This document shows, piece after piece, positions 1 to 8,824 of a stretch of 64,000 nucleotides of DNA; position 1 is the stretch's first letter, and the number at the start of each line of letters is the position of its first letter. Origin of the DNA: Tenacibaculum piscium. GTDB lineage: Bacteria > Bacteroidota > Bacteroidia > Flavobacteriales > Flavobacteriaceae. The position numbers were made by a program, and so were the translations under genes. Location of the stretch: positions 186,001 through 250,000 of the forward strand of contig NZ_JAJGWT010000003.1 of NCBI RefSeq assembly GCF_021390715.1, written 5' to 3'. The notes beneath the pieces are model-generated. The model saw only the letters and a program-made list of their open reading frames with translations. It had not been told where the DNA came from and ran no database searches.

Positions 1-360
1 AGAAAGTTCATCAACTTTACCTAACATTCTATTTACTTCTGATTTACGCATTGGTACAGGTTCACCACCTTTTGTTTCACCTAAAAAACCAATAACACCT
101 GTTACTGATTTTATTACGTGAGGTACTTCACCAGCTAAATTAGCTTCTACCATTACATAACCAGGAAAGTAAACTCTCTCTCGATTAACTTTTTTTCCGT
201 TTCTTACTTGAATAACTTTTTCTGTAGGAACGATTACTTTACTTACGAAGTCAGATAATCCAAAACGAGCGATTTCCGTCTCAATATAAGCTTTAACCTT
301 ATTCTCTTGACCACCAACAGCTCTTACCACATACCACTTCATTACTGAGTCAGTCATCAT
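1..360 (-). CDS. nusG: Transcription termination/antitermination factor NusG (C-terminus cut off by window edge)
   Basis: NusG binds RNA polymerase through its NGN domain and modulates elongation, Rho termination and ribosome coupling. The 120 visible N-terminal residues show the NGN signature: KWYVVRAVGGQENKVK near the start, then a PGYVMVEA strand and a VTGVIGFLG motif. The C-terminal KOW domain lies outside the window. Its ATG overlaps the secE stop by one base (TAATG), so the two are translationally coupled in the conserved secE-nusG order. Identity is certain; the start could be Met1 or the adjacent Met2. Confidence 0.97.
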   Translation of the reverse strand, partial: MMTDSVMKWYVVRAVGGQENKVKAYIETEIARFGLSDFVSKVIVPTEKVIQVRNGKKVNRERVYFPGYVMVEANLAGEVPHVIKSVTGVIGFLGETKGGEPVPMRKSEVNRMLGKVDELS

Positions 361-551
361 TAAAACATTTTAAAGAAATTATCTAATCCTGTTTGAAAAA
401 CCTTATCTACTCCCGCTACTACTAAAGCAAAAACAATTGTAAATGCCGCAACAATTACAGTAGACTTTTGAGCTTCTTCACGAGATGCCCAAGTCATGTT
501 TGTATTTAATTCCTCAAAAGAACCTTTGATGTACTCTATAAAGTTATTCAT
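360..551 (-). CDS. secE: Preprotein translocase subunit SecE
   Basis: The protein is 63 aa, the minimal single-span SecE form typical of Bacteroidota. It clamps the SecY channel in the inner membrane. An amphipathic cytosolic N-terminal half (with the SFEELN...TWASREEAQKST segment, a SecE hallmark) precedes one hydrophobic span at about residues 32-50. It lies between tRNA-Trp and nusG and is probably co-transcribed from the tuf side. Family and context agree. Confidence 0.95.
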   Translation of the reverse strand: MNNFIEYIKGSFEELNTNMTWASREEAQKSTVIVAAFTIVFALVVAGVDKVFQTGLDNFFKMF

Positions 552-605
552 TTTATTATCCTTTTAGCGAGTTACAATTTATCATCGTAACTCGCTTTGG
601 TTATG

Positions 606-677
606 CACGGACGGAGAGATTCGAACTCCCGACAGCTGGTTTTGGAGACCAGTGCTCTACCGCTGAACTACGTCCGT
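606..677 (-). tRNA. tRNA-Trp (anticodon CCA)
   Basis: A cloverleaf can be drawn on the minus strand. The acceptor stem is 671-677 with 607-613 (ACGGACG/CGTCCGT), with G as discriminator at 606. The anticodon loop CTCCAAA reads CCA, and the T arm contains GTTCGAATC. CCA is not encoded. It sits between tuf and secE, an arrangement common in Bacteroidota. Confidence 0.96.
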
Positions 678-690
678 ATTTTTATTTTAA

Positions 691-725
691 AAAGAAGTCT
701 CTCATTTAAGAGACTTCTTTTTTTT
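691..725 (-). terminator. Hairpin terminator downstream of tuf
   Basis: AAAGAAGTCTCT and AGAGACTTCTTT form a near-perfect stem at 691-720 with a short AT loop, with A/T tracts on both sides. It follows tuf on the minus strand. tRNA-Trp, secE and nusG continue in the same direction, so it may act as a partial terminator or a processing site. Confidence 0.6.
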
Positions 726-743
726 ATAGTATAAACTAATAAA

Positions 744-1931
744 TTAGTCTAAAATTTCAGTAACCTGACCTGCACCTACTGTTCTACCACCTTCACGGAT
801 AGCAAACTGTAAACCTAAGTTTAATGCAATTGGTTGGATTAATTCAACTGTAATAGTTAAGTTATCACCAGGCATAACCATTTCTACACCTTCAGGTAAG
901 AAAATGTTTCCTGTTACATCAGTAGTACGTACGTAAAACTGAGGGCGATAGTTATTATGGAATGGAGTGTGACGTCCACCTTCTTCTTTTTTCAATACAT
1001 ACACTTCAGCCTTAAACTTAGCGTGTGGAGTTACAGAACCTGGCTTACAGATTACCATTCCTCTTTTAATATCTTCTTTAGCAATACCTCTTAATAAGAT
1101 ACCTGCATTATCTCCAGCCTCACCTCTATCTAAGATTTGACGGAACATTTCAATACCAGTAACTGTAGAAGTTAACTTCTCAGTCCCCATACCAATAATA
1201 TCTACAGATTCACCAGAATTGATGATCCCTGTTTCAATACGACCAGTTGCAACAGTACCACGACCAGTAATAGAGAATACATCTTCAATAGGCATTAAGA
1301 AAGGCTTTTCAGTTTCTCTTAAAGGCTCTTCAATCCAAGCATCAACAGCAGCCATTAATTCTAAAACAGTATTAACCCATTTCTCTTCACCATTTAAAGC
1401 TCCTAAAGCTGAACCTGAAACTACAGGACCATTATCTCCATCGTACTCATAGAAAGATAATAATTCTCTTACTTCCATTTCTACTAACTCAAGTAACTCC
1501 TCATCATCAACCATGTCAACTTTATTCAAGAAAACAACCATACGAGGAATACCTACTTGACGACCTAATAAAATGTGCTCACGTGTTTGTGGCATAGGAC
1601 CATCAGTTGCAGCTACTACTAAAATAGCTCCATCCATTTGAGCAGCACCAGTTACCATGTTCTTTACGTAATCCGCGTGACCTGGACAGTCTACGTGAGC
1701 GTAATGACGGTTTTCTGTTGCATATTCAACGTGAGAAGAGTTAATTGTAATACCTCTTTCTTTTTCTTCTGGTGCGTTATCGATTTGATCAAAATCTCTA
1801 GCTTCAGAGAATCCTGCATCAGCTAATACTTTTGTGATAGCAGCAGTTAATGTAGTTTTACCGTGATCTACGTGACCAATAGTACCAACGTTTAAGTGGG
1901 GCTTCGAACGATCGTAAGTTTCTTTTGCCAT
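744..1931 (-). CDS. tuf: Elongation factor Tu
   Basis: At 395 aa it is a full-length EF-Tu, the GTPase that delivers aminoacyl-tRNA to the ribosome. G1 is GHVDHGKT at residues 19-26, followed by RGITI, DCPGH and NKVD motifs, then the two beta-barrel domains ending in [10 protein letters not shown]. It is flanked by four upstream tRNAs and downstream tRNA-Trp-secE-nusG, matching the classical tRNA-tufB-secE-nusG arrangement. No Shine-Dalgarno sequence is seen before the ATG, normal for this class. Confidence 0.99.
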   Translation of the reverse strand: MAKETYDRSKPHLNVGTIGHVDHGKTTLTAAITKVLADAGFSEARDFDQIDNAPEEKERGITINSSHVEYATENRHYAHVDCPGHADYVKNMVTGAAQMDGAILVVAATDGPMPQTREHILLGRQVGIPRMVVFLNKVDMVDDEELLELVEMEVRELLSFYEYDGDNGPVVSGSALGALNGEEKWVNTVLELMAAVDAWIEEPLRETEKPFLMPIEDVFSITGRGTVATGRIETGIINSGESVDIIGMGTEKLTSTVTGIEMFRQILDRGEAGDNAGILLRGIAKEDIKRGMVICKPGSVTPHAKFKAEVYVLKKEEGGRHTPFHNNYRPQFYVRTTDVTGNIFLPEGVEMVMPGDNLTITVELIQPIALNLGLQFAIREGGRTVGAGQVTEILD

Positions 1932-2000
1932 GATTATTAATTTTAATTCTTAGTTAAATATATTTAGTGTTACTTTAATTTTAAAAAAACCCTAAAAAAG

Positions 2001-2073
2001 AGCCAATGATCGGATTTGAACCGATGACCTCATCCCTACCAAGGATGCGCTCTACCAACTGAGCTACACCGGC
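2001..2073 (-). tRNA. tRNA-Thr (anticodon GGU)
   Basis: Acceptor arms at 2067-2073 and 2002-2008 pair (with two G-U pairs), and the anticodon loop TTGGTAG reads GGT. The T arm has GGTTCAAATCC. It is the last of four tRNAs preceding tuf. Confidence 0.95.
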
Positions 2074-2087
2074 GTGGATAATTTTAG

Positions 2088-2160
2088 AGCGAAAGACCAG
2101 GTTCGAACTGGCGACATTCAGCTTGGAAGGCTGACGCTCTACCAACTGAGCTACTTTCGC
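2088..2160 (-). tRNA. tRNA-Gly (anticodon UCC)
   Basis: The acceptor stem GCGAAAG/CTTTCGC joins 2154-2160 and 2089-2095. The anticodon stem TCAGC/GCTGA encloses the loop CTTCCAA, giving TCC. It is the third member of the tRNA cluster. Confidence 0.95.
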
Positions 2161-2231
2161 ATATTTTTAAAACCTTTCATCAACAATCAAAAGTTGAAGC
2201 TTAATGCATTGATTAATCAGTTTTAAAAAAG

Positions 2232-2314
2232 TGGGGAGAGCAGGATTCGAACCTGCGAAGTCGTAAGACAACGGAGTTACAGTCCGTCCCAGTTGGCCGC
2301 TTTGGTATCTCCCC
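2232..2314 (-). tRNA. tRNA-Tyr (anticodon GUA)
   Basis: A class II tRNA with a long variable arm. The acceptor stem GGGGAGA/TCTCCCC joins 2308-2314 and 2233-2239. The anticodon stem ACGGA/TCCGT encloses CTGTAAC, giving GTA. It is the cognate tRNA of the synthetase encoded at about 25.4 kb. Confidence 0.96.
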
Positions 2315-2351
2315 TTGGTATTTGATAAATTAATGAACTTTTATTTTATTG

Positions 2352-2425
2352 AGCCGATGGAGGGACTCGAACCCACGACCTGCTGATTACAAATCAGCTG
2401 CTCTAGCCAGCTGAGCTACATCGGC
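2352..2425 (-). tRNA. tRNA-Thr (anticodon UGU)
   Basis: Acceptor arms GCCGATG/CATCGGC at 2419-2425 and 2353-2359. The anticodon stem GCTGA/TCAGC encloses TTTGTAA, giving TGT. It is the first tRNA of the tuf transcription unit. Confidence 0.95.
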
Positions 2426-2468
2426 TTTTTAATTGCCAATAAAACAATCCGCTATTTCTAACGGATTG

Positions 2469-2476
2469 CAAATGTA
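2469..2476 (-). promoter_or_regulatory. Candidate -7 box for the tRNA-tuf unit
   Basis: The minus strand reads TACATTTG, an exact match to the Bacteroidota TANNTTTG element, about 45 bp upstream of the first tRNA. No clear -33 TTG is visible. A 7-bp inverted repeat (CAATCCG/CGGATTG, 2445-2468) adjoins it and may terminate hpf readthrough. Confidence 0.5.
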
Positions 2477-2536
2477 TAAAGTAATTTTTGTATTTTAAAA
2501 CTTTTTTGAATAAATTTTTAATTTTTTATTCAATTT

Positions 2537-2845
2537 TTATTCAACTAACGAACTTCTTTGCTTCTCTTTTGCTTTTTTCAAACTTCTTTTTAAAGAGTCT
2601 ATCGCAATGTTTACGCCTTCTTCGAAGGTTTTATTTTGTTTTTTAACTACAATTTCGCTTCCAGGTATATTTATTTTTATTTCAGTAATTTTATTTTCTT
2701 TCTCGCTTGTATTTTGCACTTTTAAAAACACTTCTGCATCAACTATTTTATCATGAAACTTCTCTAAACCTGCTATTTTCTTTTCTACGTAATCGATCAA
2801 ACTTTTATCTGCTGTAAAGTTTACTGACTGTGTGAATACTTTCAT
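2537..2845 (-). CDS. hpf: Ribosome hibernation-promoting factor (short HPF/RaiA family)
   Basis: At 102 aa it is only the S30EA/sigma-54 modulation domain, so it is a short HPF without the dimerising C-terminal domain of long HPF. It binds the 30S decoding region in stationary phase. The start MKVFTQSVNFTADKSLIDYVEKK, the FLKVQN...KITEIKINIPG strands and the basic C-terminal helix are typical. It lies 13 bp downstream of the XerC-like gene, and both probably come from one transcript. Confidence 0.9.
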   Translation of the reverse strand: MKVFTQSVNFTADKSLIDYVEKKIAGLEKFHDKIVDAEVFLKVQNTSEKENKITEIKINIPGSEIVVKKQNKTFEEGVNIAIDSLKRSLKKAKEKQRSSLVE

Positions 2846-2858
2846 AATTTTCGAATGT

Positions 2859-3746
2859 TTATTTTAGGGCTCTAGGATGCGCCTTGTTATACACTTTTTT
2901 TATCTGCTCCAAGCTATTATGCGTATATACTTGGGTGGAGGCTAAACTTGAATGTCCTAGTAATTCTTTAACCGAATTTAACGACGCACCGTTATTTAAT
3001 AAATCCGTAGCAAAAGCGTGCCTTAATATATGCGGGCTTTTTTTTGCTTTTGTTGAGACCCTACTAAAGTACATATTTATTATTCGATACACAAGAGTTT
3101 CGTAAACTTTACGTCCTTTTTTTGTTATCAAAAGAGCATCAACACCTTCTAATTGATATTCTTTTTTTACATCTAAATAAAGATATAATGTCTTAATTAC
3201 TGATGGTAAAAGCATTACATAGCGTTCTTTATTTCTTTTCCCGAGTACTTTTATGGCTTTTTTACTAAAATCAATATCTTTTTCGTTGATATTAATTAAT
3301 TCTATTCTTCTCATTCCTGTTGAATAGAGTAATTCCACGATTAATTTATTTCTAACTGCTTCAAAATCATCAGCATTATTTAAAAGAGCAATAACAGCTT
3401 CTATTTCATTAGTATCAAAAGGAGTTTGTATTTTTTTTTGAACTTTTAAAGCTTTGTGTTTTGCTAAAGGATTTGTTTCAATTTCTGCTATCTTTTGTAA
3501 GAAAGTATAAAAAGTTTTCAGGGAACTTATTTTTCTATTGATACTTCTATTTGAAATTTCTTGATTAACAAGTTGCACGATCCAGGTTCTTATTTGATTG
3601 TAATGAACTTCATTTAATTCCTCTTGATTAAATTCGGTAACACAAAAATCTCTAAACGCAATAATATCTACATGATACGCTTTGATGGTATTTTTCGAGT
3701 ATTTTTTTTCGTATTCTAAGTAGTTAAAGAAAGCAGTTATCAGCAT
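2859..3746 (-). CDS. xerC: Tyrosine recombinase, XerC/XerD type
   Basis: At 295 aa it has the usual Xer length. A SAM-like core-binding domain (about residues 1-95) precedes the catalytic domain. All catalytic residues are visible: Arg146 in TGMRRIEL, Lys170 in GKRNK, His239 and Arg242 in HILRH, His265 in LGHSS and the nucleophile Tyr274 in TQVYTH. Xer proteins resolve chromosome dimers at dif. Placement between rpsU and hpf is a common housekeeping context in Flavobacteriia, so it is unlikely to be a phage integrase. Whether it is XerC or XerD cannot be settled by eye. Confidence 0.9.
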   Translation of the reverse strand: MLITAFFNYLEYEKKYSKNTIKAYHVDIIAFRDFCVTEFNQEELNEVHYNQIRTWIVQLVNQEISNRSINRKISSLKTFYTFLQKIAEIETNPLAKHKALKVQKKIQTPFDTNEIEAVIALLNNADDFEAVRNKLIVELLYSTGMRRIELININEKDIDFSKKAIKVLGKRNKERYVMLLPSVIKTLYLYLDVKKEYQLEGVDALLITKKGRKVYETLVYRIINMYFSRVSTKAKKSPHILRHAFATDLLNNGASLNSVKELLGHSSLASTQVYTHNSLEQIKKVYNKAHPRALK

Positions 3747-3778
3747 TAATTATGTTGTTTTTTTAAAAATAAAGATAC

Positions 3779-3815
3779 AAAAAAAACCTGTATTGAAATG
3801 AATCAACACAGGTTT
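3779..3815 (-). terminator. Terminator of rpsU
   Basis: On the minus strand the arms AAACCTGTGTTG (815-804) and CAATACAGGTTT (795-784) pair over 12 bp with one G-U pair, followed by a run of Ts. The same position would be an A-C mismatch on the plus strand, so the structure is directional and fits termination after rpsU. Confidence 0.75.
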
Positions 3816-3840
3816 AGTATTTTTGAATAGTAAGTTATTT

Positions 3841-4038
3841 CTAGCTTACTTCTTCTTTCGTTCTTAATCCTTGAACGTAAGACGCTTTCTTCATTTGAGC
3901 ACGTTTAACAACAGACGGTTTATTGAACTGTTTTTTATCACGTAGTTGTCTTAAGATTTTTACATCTCTAAACTTTCGCTTGTAACGTTTTAACGCTCTA
4001 TCGATATTCTCTCCCTCTTTAATTGGAATAATTAACAT
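3841..4038 (-). CDS. rpsU: 30S ribosomal protein bS21
   Basis: The protein is 65 aa and highly basic, beginning MLIIPIKEGENIDRALKRYKRKF, the canonical bS21 N-terminus. bS21 sits at the 30S platform near the 16S 3' end. In Flavobacteriia, bS21 with bS6 and bS18 is known to sequester the anti-Shine-Dalgarno sequence. The gene is preceded by a very strong Shine-Dalgarno element, unlike other genes in this window, which suggests autoregulation. It has its own terminator downstream. Confidence 0.96.
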   Translation of the reverse strand: MLIIPIKEGENIDRALKRYKRKFRDVKILRQLRDKKQFNKPSVVKRAQMKKASYVQGLRTKEEVS

Positions 4039-4045
4039 ATATTAG

Positions 4046-4053
4046 CACCTCCC
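4046..4053 (-). promoter_or_regulatory. Unusually strong Shine-Dalgarno sequence of rpsU
   Basis: The minus strand reads GGGAGGTG, whose GGAGGT core is complementary to the 16S 3' end, with 8 nt between that core and the rpsU ATG. The other genes in the window generally lack such a sequence. Work in Flavobacterium johnsoniae indicates ribosomes lacking bS21 expose their anti-SD and translate rpsU preferentially; this site fits that autoregulation. Confidence 0.85.
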
Positions 4054-4161
4054 TTCATTGTAGTCTCTAAATTTTTATTTTTAGGACTGCAAATGTACTG
4101 AGTCTTATTTTAATTAACAATTAATTTAAAGTTATTTTTGATTTAATTTAAAATACTATTA

Positions 4162-5328
4162 TTAACTTACGGGTTTATATTCTTTTTTATCGATAATCAT
4201 TTTAGCGATAATTTCTTTTAAAATCTCTGAAGTTCCGCCACCAATAGGTCCTAAACGACTATCACGCAACAAACGTGCTAATGGATATTCCTCCATATAT
4301 CCGTAACCACCTAATAATTGTAAGGCATCATAAATAACTTCATCTGCTATTTTTGTTGATAGCATTTTACTCATACTTGCTTCTTTCACAACATACGCAC
4401 CATCATCGAGTCTTTTAGTGATTGAATAATTATATTCTCTACACATATCAACTTTTGATGCCATTTCAGCTACTTTATGACGCAATGCTTGAAACTGGTC
4501 TAATGTTTTACCAAACGCTTCTCTTTCGCTCATATATTTCAATACATAATCGACTGCATATTCGGCTCTTGCATGCGCATTAATTGCCATAATTAAACGT
4601 TCTAAAGCAAAATGTTGCATGATATACGGGAATCCTTTTCCTTCTTCTCCCATTAAATTTTCAGCAGGAATTACGACATTATCGAATGCAATTTCTGCGG
4701 TATCAGAAGCTCTCCAACCTAATTTATCTAATTTTGTAGATGAAATTCCTGGTGTATTTCTATCAACTATAAAAATACTCATTCCTTTGTGTTTTTCTTC
4801 AAGATTTGTTTTGGCGGCAACTACCAAATAATCAGAATAGACACCGTTTGTAATAAATGTTTTAGAACCATTAATTACATAAGTATCGTCTTTTTTTACA
4901 GCATTGGTTCGCATTCCTGCTACGTCACTTCCTCCAAAAGGTTCAGAAATACAAAGGCAACCTATTTTTTCTCCGTTGATACTTGGCGTTAAATATGCTT
5001 TTTTGATACGGGCATCTCCTTCTTTATTTAAGTGCGTCATTGCTAAATACGCGTGTGCCCACATTGCGGCAGCGAATCCACCTGAATTTATTTTTTGTAA
5101 TTCTTCTAAAAATATTACGGTATAAAAAAGGTCTAATCCTAAACCGCCATCTTCTTCTGGTTGATTTATTCCAAAATAGCCCATTTCGCCAAATTTCGTC
5201 CAAATAAATCGTTCAATTGTGCCTTCTTTTTCCCATTTATTTATGTGCGGAACTACTTCTTTTTGTAAAAATTCTTTAAAGCTTTCACGAAAAGAAATAT
5301 GTTCTTCTGTAAAGTACATACTATTCAT
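4162..5328 (-). CDS. Acyl-CoA dehydrogenase
   Basis: At 388 aa it is a standard-length FAD-dependent acyl-CoA dehydrogenase, catalysing alpha,beta-dehydrogenation of an acyl-CoA. CLCISEPFGGSDVAG and the middle-domain SKTFITNGVYSD are visible. The C-terminal motif is IGGGTSEI, not YEGTSEI: the Glu used as base in short/medium-chain enzymes is absent. Isovaleryl-CoA and long-chain types share this pattern and use a Glu on an earlier helix, here probably in FALERL (about residue 240). A branched-chain (isovaleryl-like) substrate is therefore plausible but unproven. It appears monocistronic. Confidence 0.88.
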   Translation of the reverse strand: MNSMYFTEEHISFRESFKEFLQKEVVPHINKWEKEGTIERFIWTKFGEMGYFGINQPEEDGGLGLDLFYTVIFLEELQKINSGGFAAAMWAHAYLAMTHLNKEGDARIKKAYLTPSINGEKIGCLCISEPFGGSDVAGMRTNAVKKDDTYVINGSKTFITNGVYSDYLVVAAKTNLEEKHKGMSIFIVDRNTPGISSTKLDKLGWRASDTAEIAFDNVVIPAENLMGEEGKGFPYIMQHFALERLIMAINAHARAEYAVDYVLKYMSEREAFGKTLDQFQALRHKVAEMASKVDMCREYNYSITKRLDDGAYVVKEASMSKMLSTKIADEVIYDALQLLGGYGYMEEYPLARLLRDSRLGPIGGGTSEILKEIIAKMIIDKKEYKPVS

Positions 5329-5376
5329 AATTATATATTCTTTTATACTATTTACTTCTTTGTTTTCTTTGCTTTC

Positions 5377-6123
5377 TTATTCTGCCTTCAAATATAAAGC
5401 TATTCTATCATATTTATCGGCAGGAAAACCAGCTATGTTTTTTATTTCTGATATATTTTGAAGTTCAGCAACTTCTTCTCTGTATTCAAGAATTTTTTTA
5501 CAAAGTTCGTAGTTGATATGCGGAATTTTCAATATTTCTTTAAATGAAGCGGTATTTATATTGATTTTTATTATTTTTTTTTGAATGTTTGATGTTTCTT
5601 TTCCTGATATATTTTCTGATGAAGAATTATTTTCAGAAAAATTAGAAGAAGAAGAAAGAGAATTTATATTTTTTTTCGCTTGTGATTTATGTCGTTTTAC
5701 GACCCAATCAGGGAATTTAAAATAGGGGGAAATTTTATGTAATAAGCTATCGGAAATATTGGTTATTTGTTGAAATTCTTTAGATGAGTTTACAAATTTT
5801 CGTTGTTTTCTATACTGATGTAATTTATCAATTTCTTCGGGTGTCATTCCGAGTTGATATCCTTTATAATCGGTAATAAAGTTTGGATTAAACGGATATA
5901 TTTTTGGTTTTTTAGTTGCTAAAGCGATTCTTTTTAAGCTATCGATTTGTTGTTGAAAACTACGTATTTCTGTTGATTTTGTAGCTGTTATATCCGAAGA
6001 GAAAGCCGAGGAAAAATCAACAAAAAAATAGATACTTTGTAGAAGTATCAGAAGAATTATCAAAAAGAAAACCCCATTTCTTTGGCGTTTATCATACCAG
6101 AAATGAGATTTAAATAGTTTCAT
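5377..6123 (-). CDS. Membrane-anchored helix-hairpin-helix (ComEA-like) protein
   Basis: This 248-aa protein starts with a basic stretch and one membrane span (about residues 17-36). A low-complexity Ser/Asn linker follows, and two helix-hairpin-helix regions flank it. The second, near the C-terminus (NINTASFKEILKIPHINYEL...), is the ComEA-type HhH repeat. ComEA proteins bind DNA during uptake, but Bacteroidota have many HhH proteins of unknown role, so only non-specific DNA binding can be suggested. It sits alone between the acyl-CoA dehydrogenase and the symporter. Confidence 0.75.
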   Translation of the reverse strand: MKLFKSHFWYDKRQRNGVFFLIILLILLQSIYFFVDFSSAFSSDITATKSTEIRSFQQQIDSLKRIALATKKPKIYPFNPNFITDYKGYQLGMTPEEIDKLHQYRKQRKFVNSSKEFQQITNISDSLLHKISPYFKFPDWVVKRHKSQAKKNINSLSSSSNFSENNSSSENISGKETSNIQKKIIKININTASFKEILKIPHINYELCKKILEYREEVAELQNISEIKNIAGFPADKYDRIALYLKAE

Positions 6124-6183
6124 TTTTATTATTTTTAATATAAAAATTCTTTATAAATTATTTGTAAGTTATTTGCAAACTTT

Positions 6184-7764
6184 CTATAAATTTTTAGCTT
6201 TAATAGCACTTAAATATTTTGTTAATTCTTCTTTTACCTTCGGATATAAGAAAAATAAACCAATAACATTTGGCACTGCCATTGCAAAAATCATGGCATC
6301 AGAAAAATCGGTAACTGCTCCTAAACTTGCTGCTGAACCAATAATTACGAATAAGCAAAATAATATTTTATAGGCATAATCGGCTGCTTTTGAGCGTCCA
6401 AATAAAAACATCCAACCTTGTAAACCGTAGTAAGACCAAGATAACATCGTTGAAAAAGCGAATAACACGACTGCCATTGTTAAGATATAAGGAAACCAAG
6501 GCAATACCGAAGCAAATGCTTTTGAGGTTGCCAAAACACCATCTGGAGATTTTGTTCCATAGGTCATAATATCGCCATTACTATTGGTTATAATAATAAC
6601 CAAAGCGGTCATAGTACAAACCACTACGGTATCGATAAAAGGCTCTAATAACGCTACCAAACCTTCCGATGCTGGATATTTTGTTCGTACTGCTGAATGT
6701 GCAATTGCTGCCGAACCAACTCCTGCTTCATTTGAAAATGCGGCTCTTTGAAATCCTATAATTAAGACTCCTAAAATACCTCCTGAAATACCTTTTGTAT
6801 TAAAAGCTCCGTCCCAAATTTGAACAAATGCTCCACCGATTTGAGAAAAATTAGCTACTAAAATAACAACAGCAGCTAAAACGTAAATTCCTACCATAAA
6901 AGGCACTATTTTCTCTGTAATATTTCCAATTCTTTTTATTCCTCCGATAATTACGATACCAACTAATATTGACATTACAATACCAAAAGTTAAGGCTGTT
7001 GATAAATCATTCGAACCGATCATGCTACCAAATTGTTGTGCTGCCTGATTTGCCTGAAACATATTTCCACCTCCTAAAGAACCACCAACAACCATAATTG
7101 CAAAAAGAGCTGCTAATACTTTACCTAATGTTGTTTTACCAACATCGGCTAGACCTTTTCTTAAATAGTACATTGGTCCACCGTAAATAGTTCCATCTTC
7201 ACCTACATCTCTATATTTTACTCCTAACGTACATTCTACAAATTTTGAAGACATTCCAATTAATCCTGCAACAATCATCCATAAGGTCGCTCCAGGACCT
7301 CCTAGAGATAACGCAACGGCAACTCCTGCAATATTTCCTAAACCAACCGTTCCTGAAAGTGCGGCTGTTAATGCCTGAAAATGAGAAACTTCTCCATCAG
7401 CACCTTCTACTCTAATGGTTTCAATAGCGTCACCACCTGGCGTTGGATCACCTTCCATAACATCCATGGTTACGTGATCAATTTCATCATATTTTCCACG
7501 AACAATATTAATAGAAGTTGGAAACAATCGAATATTTACGAATTTAAATAAAACTGTAAATATTAATCCAGAAGCCAAAAGCATAATAATAACTAACGGA
7601 ACTTCTACATCTCCACCTATTTTAATCGGATAAAAAACGAAACTACCCCAAGCATCTGCAACTGGCTTAAACCCTTCATTTATCTTTTCAGCTAAACCTT
7701 TTTCTTGTGCAAATGAGAACATTGGTGCTATCAACATTAATAGCGTTAGAAGTTTTTTATCCAT
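6184..7764 (-). CDS. Alanine/glycine:cation symporter (AGCS family)
   Basis: The protein is 526 aa, with a signal-like first hydrophobic segment, about ten further spans and the AGCS signatures GLGNIAGVAVALSLGGPGA and FQRAAFSNEAGVGSAAIAHS. AGCS proteins import small neutral amino acids with Na+. A long periplasmic loop after the second span (about residues 90-125, rich in Asp/Glu) is common in the marine flavobacterial versions. It stands alone, with no clear operon partner. Confidence 0.92.
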   Translation of the reverse strand: MDKKLLTLLMLIAPMFSFAQEKGLAEKINEGFKPVADAWGSFVFYPIKIGGDVEVPLVIIMLLASGLIFTVLFKFVNIRLFPTSINIVRGKYDEIDHVTMDVMEGDPTPGGDAIETIRVEGADGEVSHFQALTAALSGTVGLGNIAGVAVALSLGGPGATLWMIVAGLIGMSSKFVECTLGVKYRDVGEDGTIYGGPMYYLRKGLADVGKTTLGKVLAALFAIMVVGGSLGGGNMFQANQAAQQFGSMIGSNDLSTALTFGIVMSILVGIVIIGGIKRIGNITEKIVPFMVGIYVLAAVVILVANFSQIGGAFVQIWDGAFNTKGISGGILGVLIIGFQRAAFSNEAGVGSAAIAHSAVRTKYPASEGLVALLEPFIDTVVVCTMTALVIIITNSNGDIMTYGTKSPDGVLATSKAFASVLPWFPYILTMAVVLFAFSTMLSWSYYGLQGWMFLFGRSKAADYAYKILFCLFVIIGSAASLGAVTDFSDAMIFAMAVPNVIGLFFLYPKVKEELTKYLSAIKAKNL

Positions 7765-7849
7765 AATTAATTCGTTATTTTAATATTTGTATTGGCTAAT
7801 ATCTTAAAAAAATGAATTTTTGGCAAGTTTTAAGGGATAAATGTGTTTT

Positions 7850-8779
7850 TTATATTAGTTTTTCCTTAAATATTTGTAAATTTTCTTCAAATGATTTTGG
7901 AATAAATTTTAAAACTGATTTCGTATTCGTTAGATCAAACCCTGTTTTCGGCGGTCGCATTGCTTTCTGTCCCAATTCTTTAGTTGAAATTGGTGCAATT
8001 AACTGTTTATCTAAATTAAAAACTGTAGCGATTTGTTGAGCGATTTCATAAATACTCAACAAAGTATTTGATGAAATATTAAAAATTCCTGTAATGTCAT
8101 TATCCATCGCTAATTTGCAGGCTAGTGCTAAGTCTTCAACATAGGTTGGCATGCGATATTGGTCATTTACAATAGTAATTTTCTTATTTTCTTCTAATGA
8201 TTTTTTAACCCAAAGAACGATATTACTTCGTGACATATCGAACACTTTTCCATAGACCAAAATCGTTCTAAGAATGGTATACTTTATGGTTGATTTTGTT
8301 AAGATTTCTTCTGCTTTTAGTTTTGATTTTCCATAATAATTTAACGGATTTGGCACATCAGTTTCTTTGTAAAAACCTTTTTTTCCATCAAAAATAAAAT
8401 CCGTAGATAGATGAATTAAATGTGTTTTATTTTCTTCTGAAAATGCTATTAAATTTTTAACAGCATCAATATTTAAGGCATCGCAGGCGGTTTTATTATT
8501 TTCACAAGCATCGACATTTGTCATTGCGGCGGTGTTAATAATAACGTCTGGTTGGTGTTTTTTTAATTCTTGAAGAAGATTTTTTTTATCAGTAATGTCA
8601 ATAGAAATATATGTAAAATCGGTACGTCCGCTTCTATTTTCACCTCGAGAGAACCCGATTACATTGTATTTATTATTTATTTTATTCTGATGCTTATTCT
8701 GATGATTTTCTGTTACTAATAAATTGACTAAAGTTTGTCCTAGCAACCCGTTACTTCCTGTAATAAGTACATTTTTCAT
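7850..8779 (-). CDS. RmlD-like SDR sugar-nucleotide reductase
   Basis: The protein is 309 aa with an N-terminal Rossmann motif ITGSNGLLG, the VDACENN region after INTAAMTN typical of RmlD-like extended SDRs, and the catalytic YYGKSK (YxxxK) motif. Members reduce dTDP-4-dehydrorhamnose or act as related NAD(P)-dependent reductases. No rml genes are adjacent, so the substrate cannot be assigned. An array of 11-bp repeats lies in its upstream region. Confidence 0.8.
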   Translation of the reverse strand: MKNVLITGSNGLLGQTLVNLLVTENHQNKHQNKINNKYNVIGFSRGENRSGRTDFTYISIDITDKKNLLQELKKHQPDVIINTAAMTNVDACENNKTACDALNIDAVKNLIAFSEENKTHLIHLSTDFIFDGKKGFYKETDVPNPLNYYGKSKLKAEEILTKSTIKYTILRTILVYGKVFDMSRSNIVLWVKKSLEENKKITIVNDQYRMPTYVEDLALACKLAMDNDITGIFNISSNTLLSIYEIAQQIATVFNLDKQLIAPISTKELGQKAMRPPKTGFDLTNTKSVLKFIPKSFEENLQIFKEKLI

Positions 8780-8824
8780 TTATATTTCAACAATTATTTT
8801 GATTTTTTATGTTATTTTTTTTTA

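Noticed and set aside
744-1931. Plus-strand ORFs over tuf (for example 1219-1452, 1638-1826)
   Set aside because: They are opposite-strand shadows of a certain, highly conserved gene and show no domain.
2859-3746. Phage integrase or genomic-island marker
   Set aside because: The gene has Xer length and a housekeeping context (hpf, rpsU); no attachment-site duplication or phage genes are near it, and the downstream tRNAs are intact.
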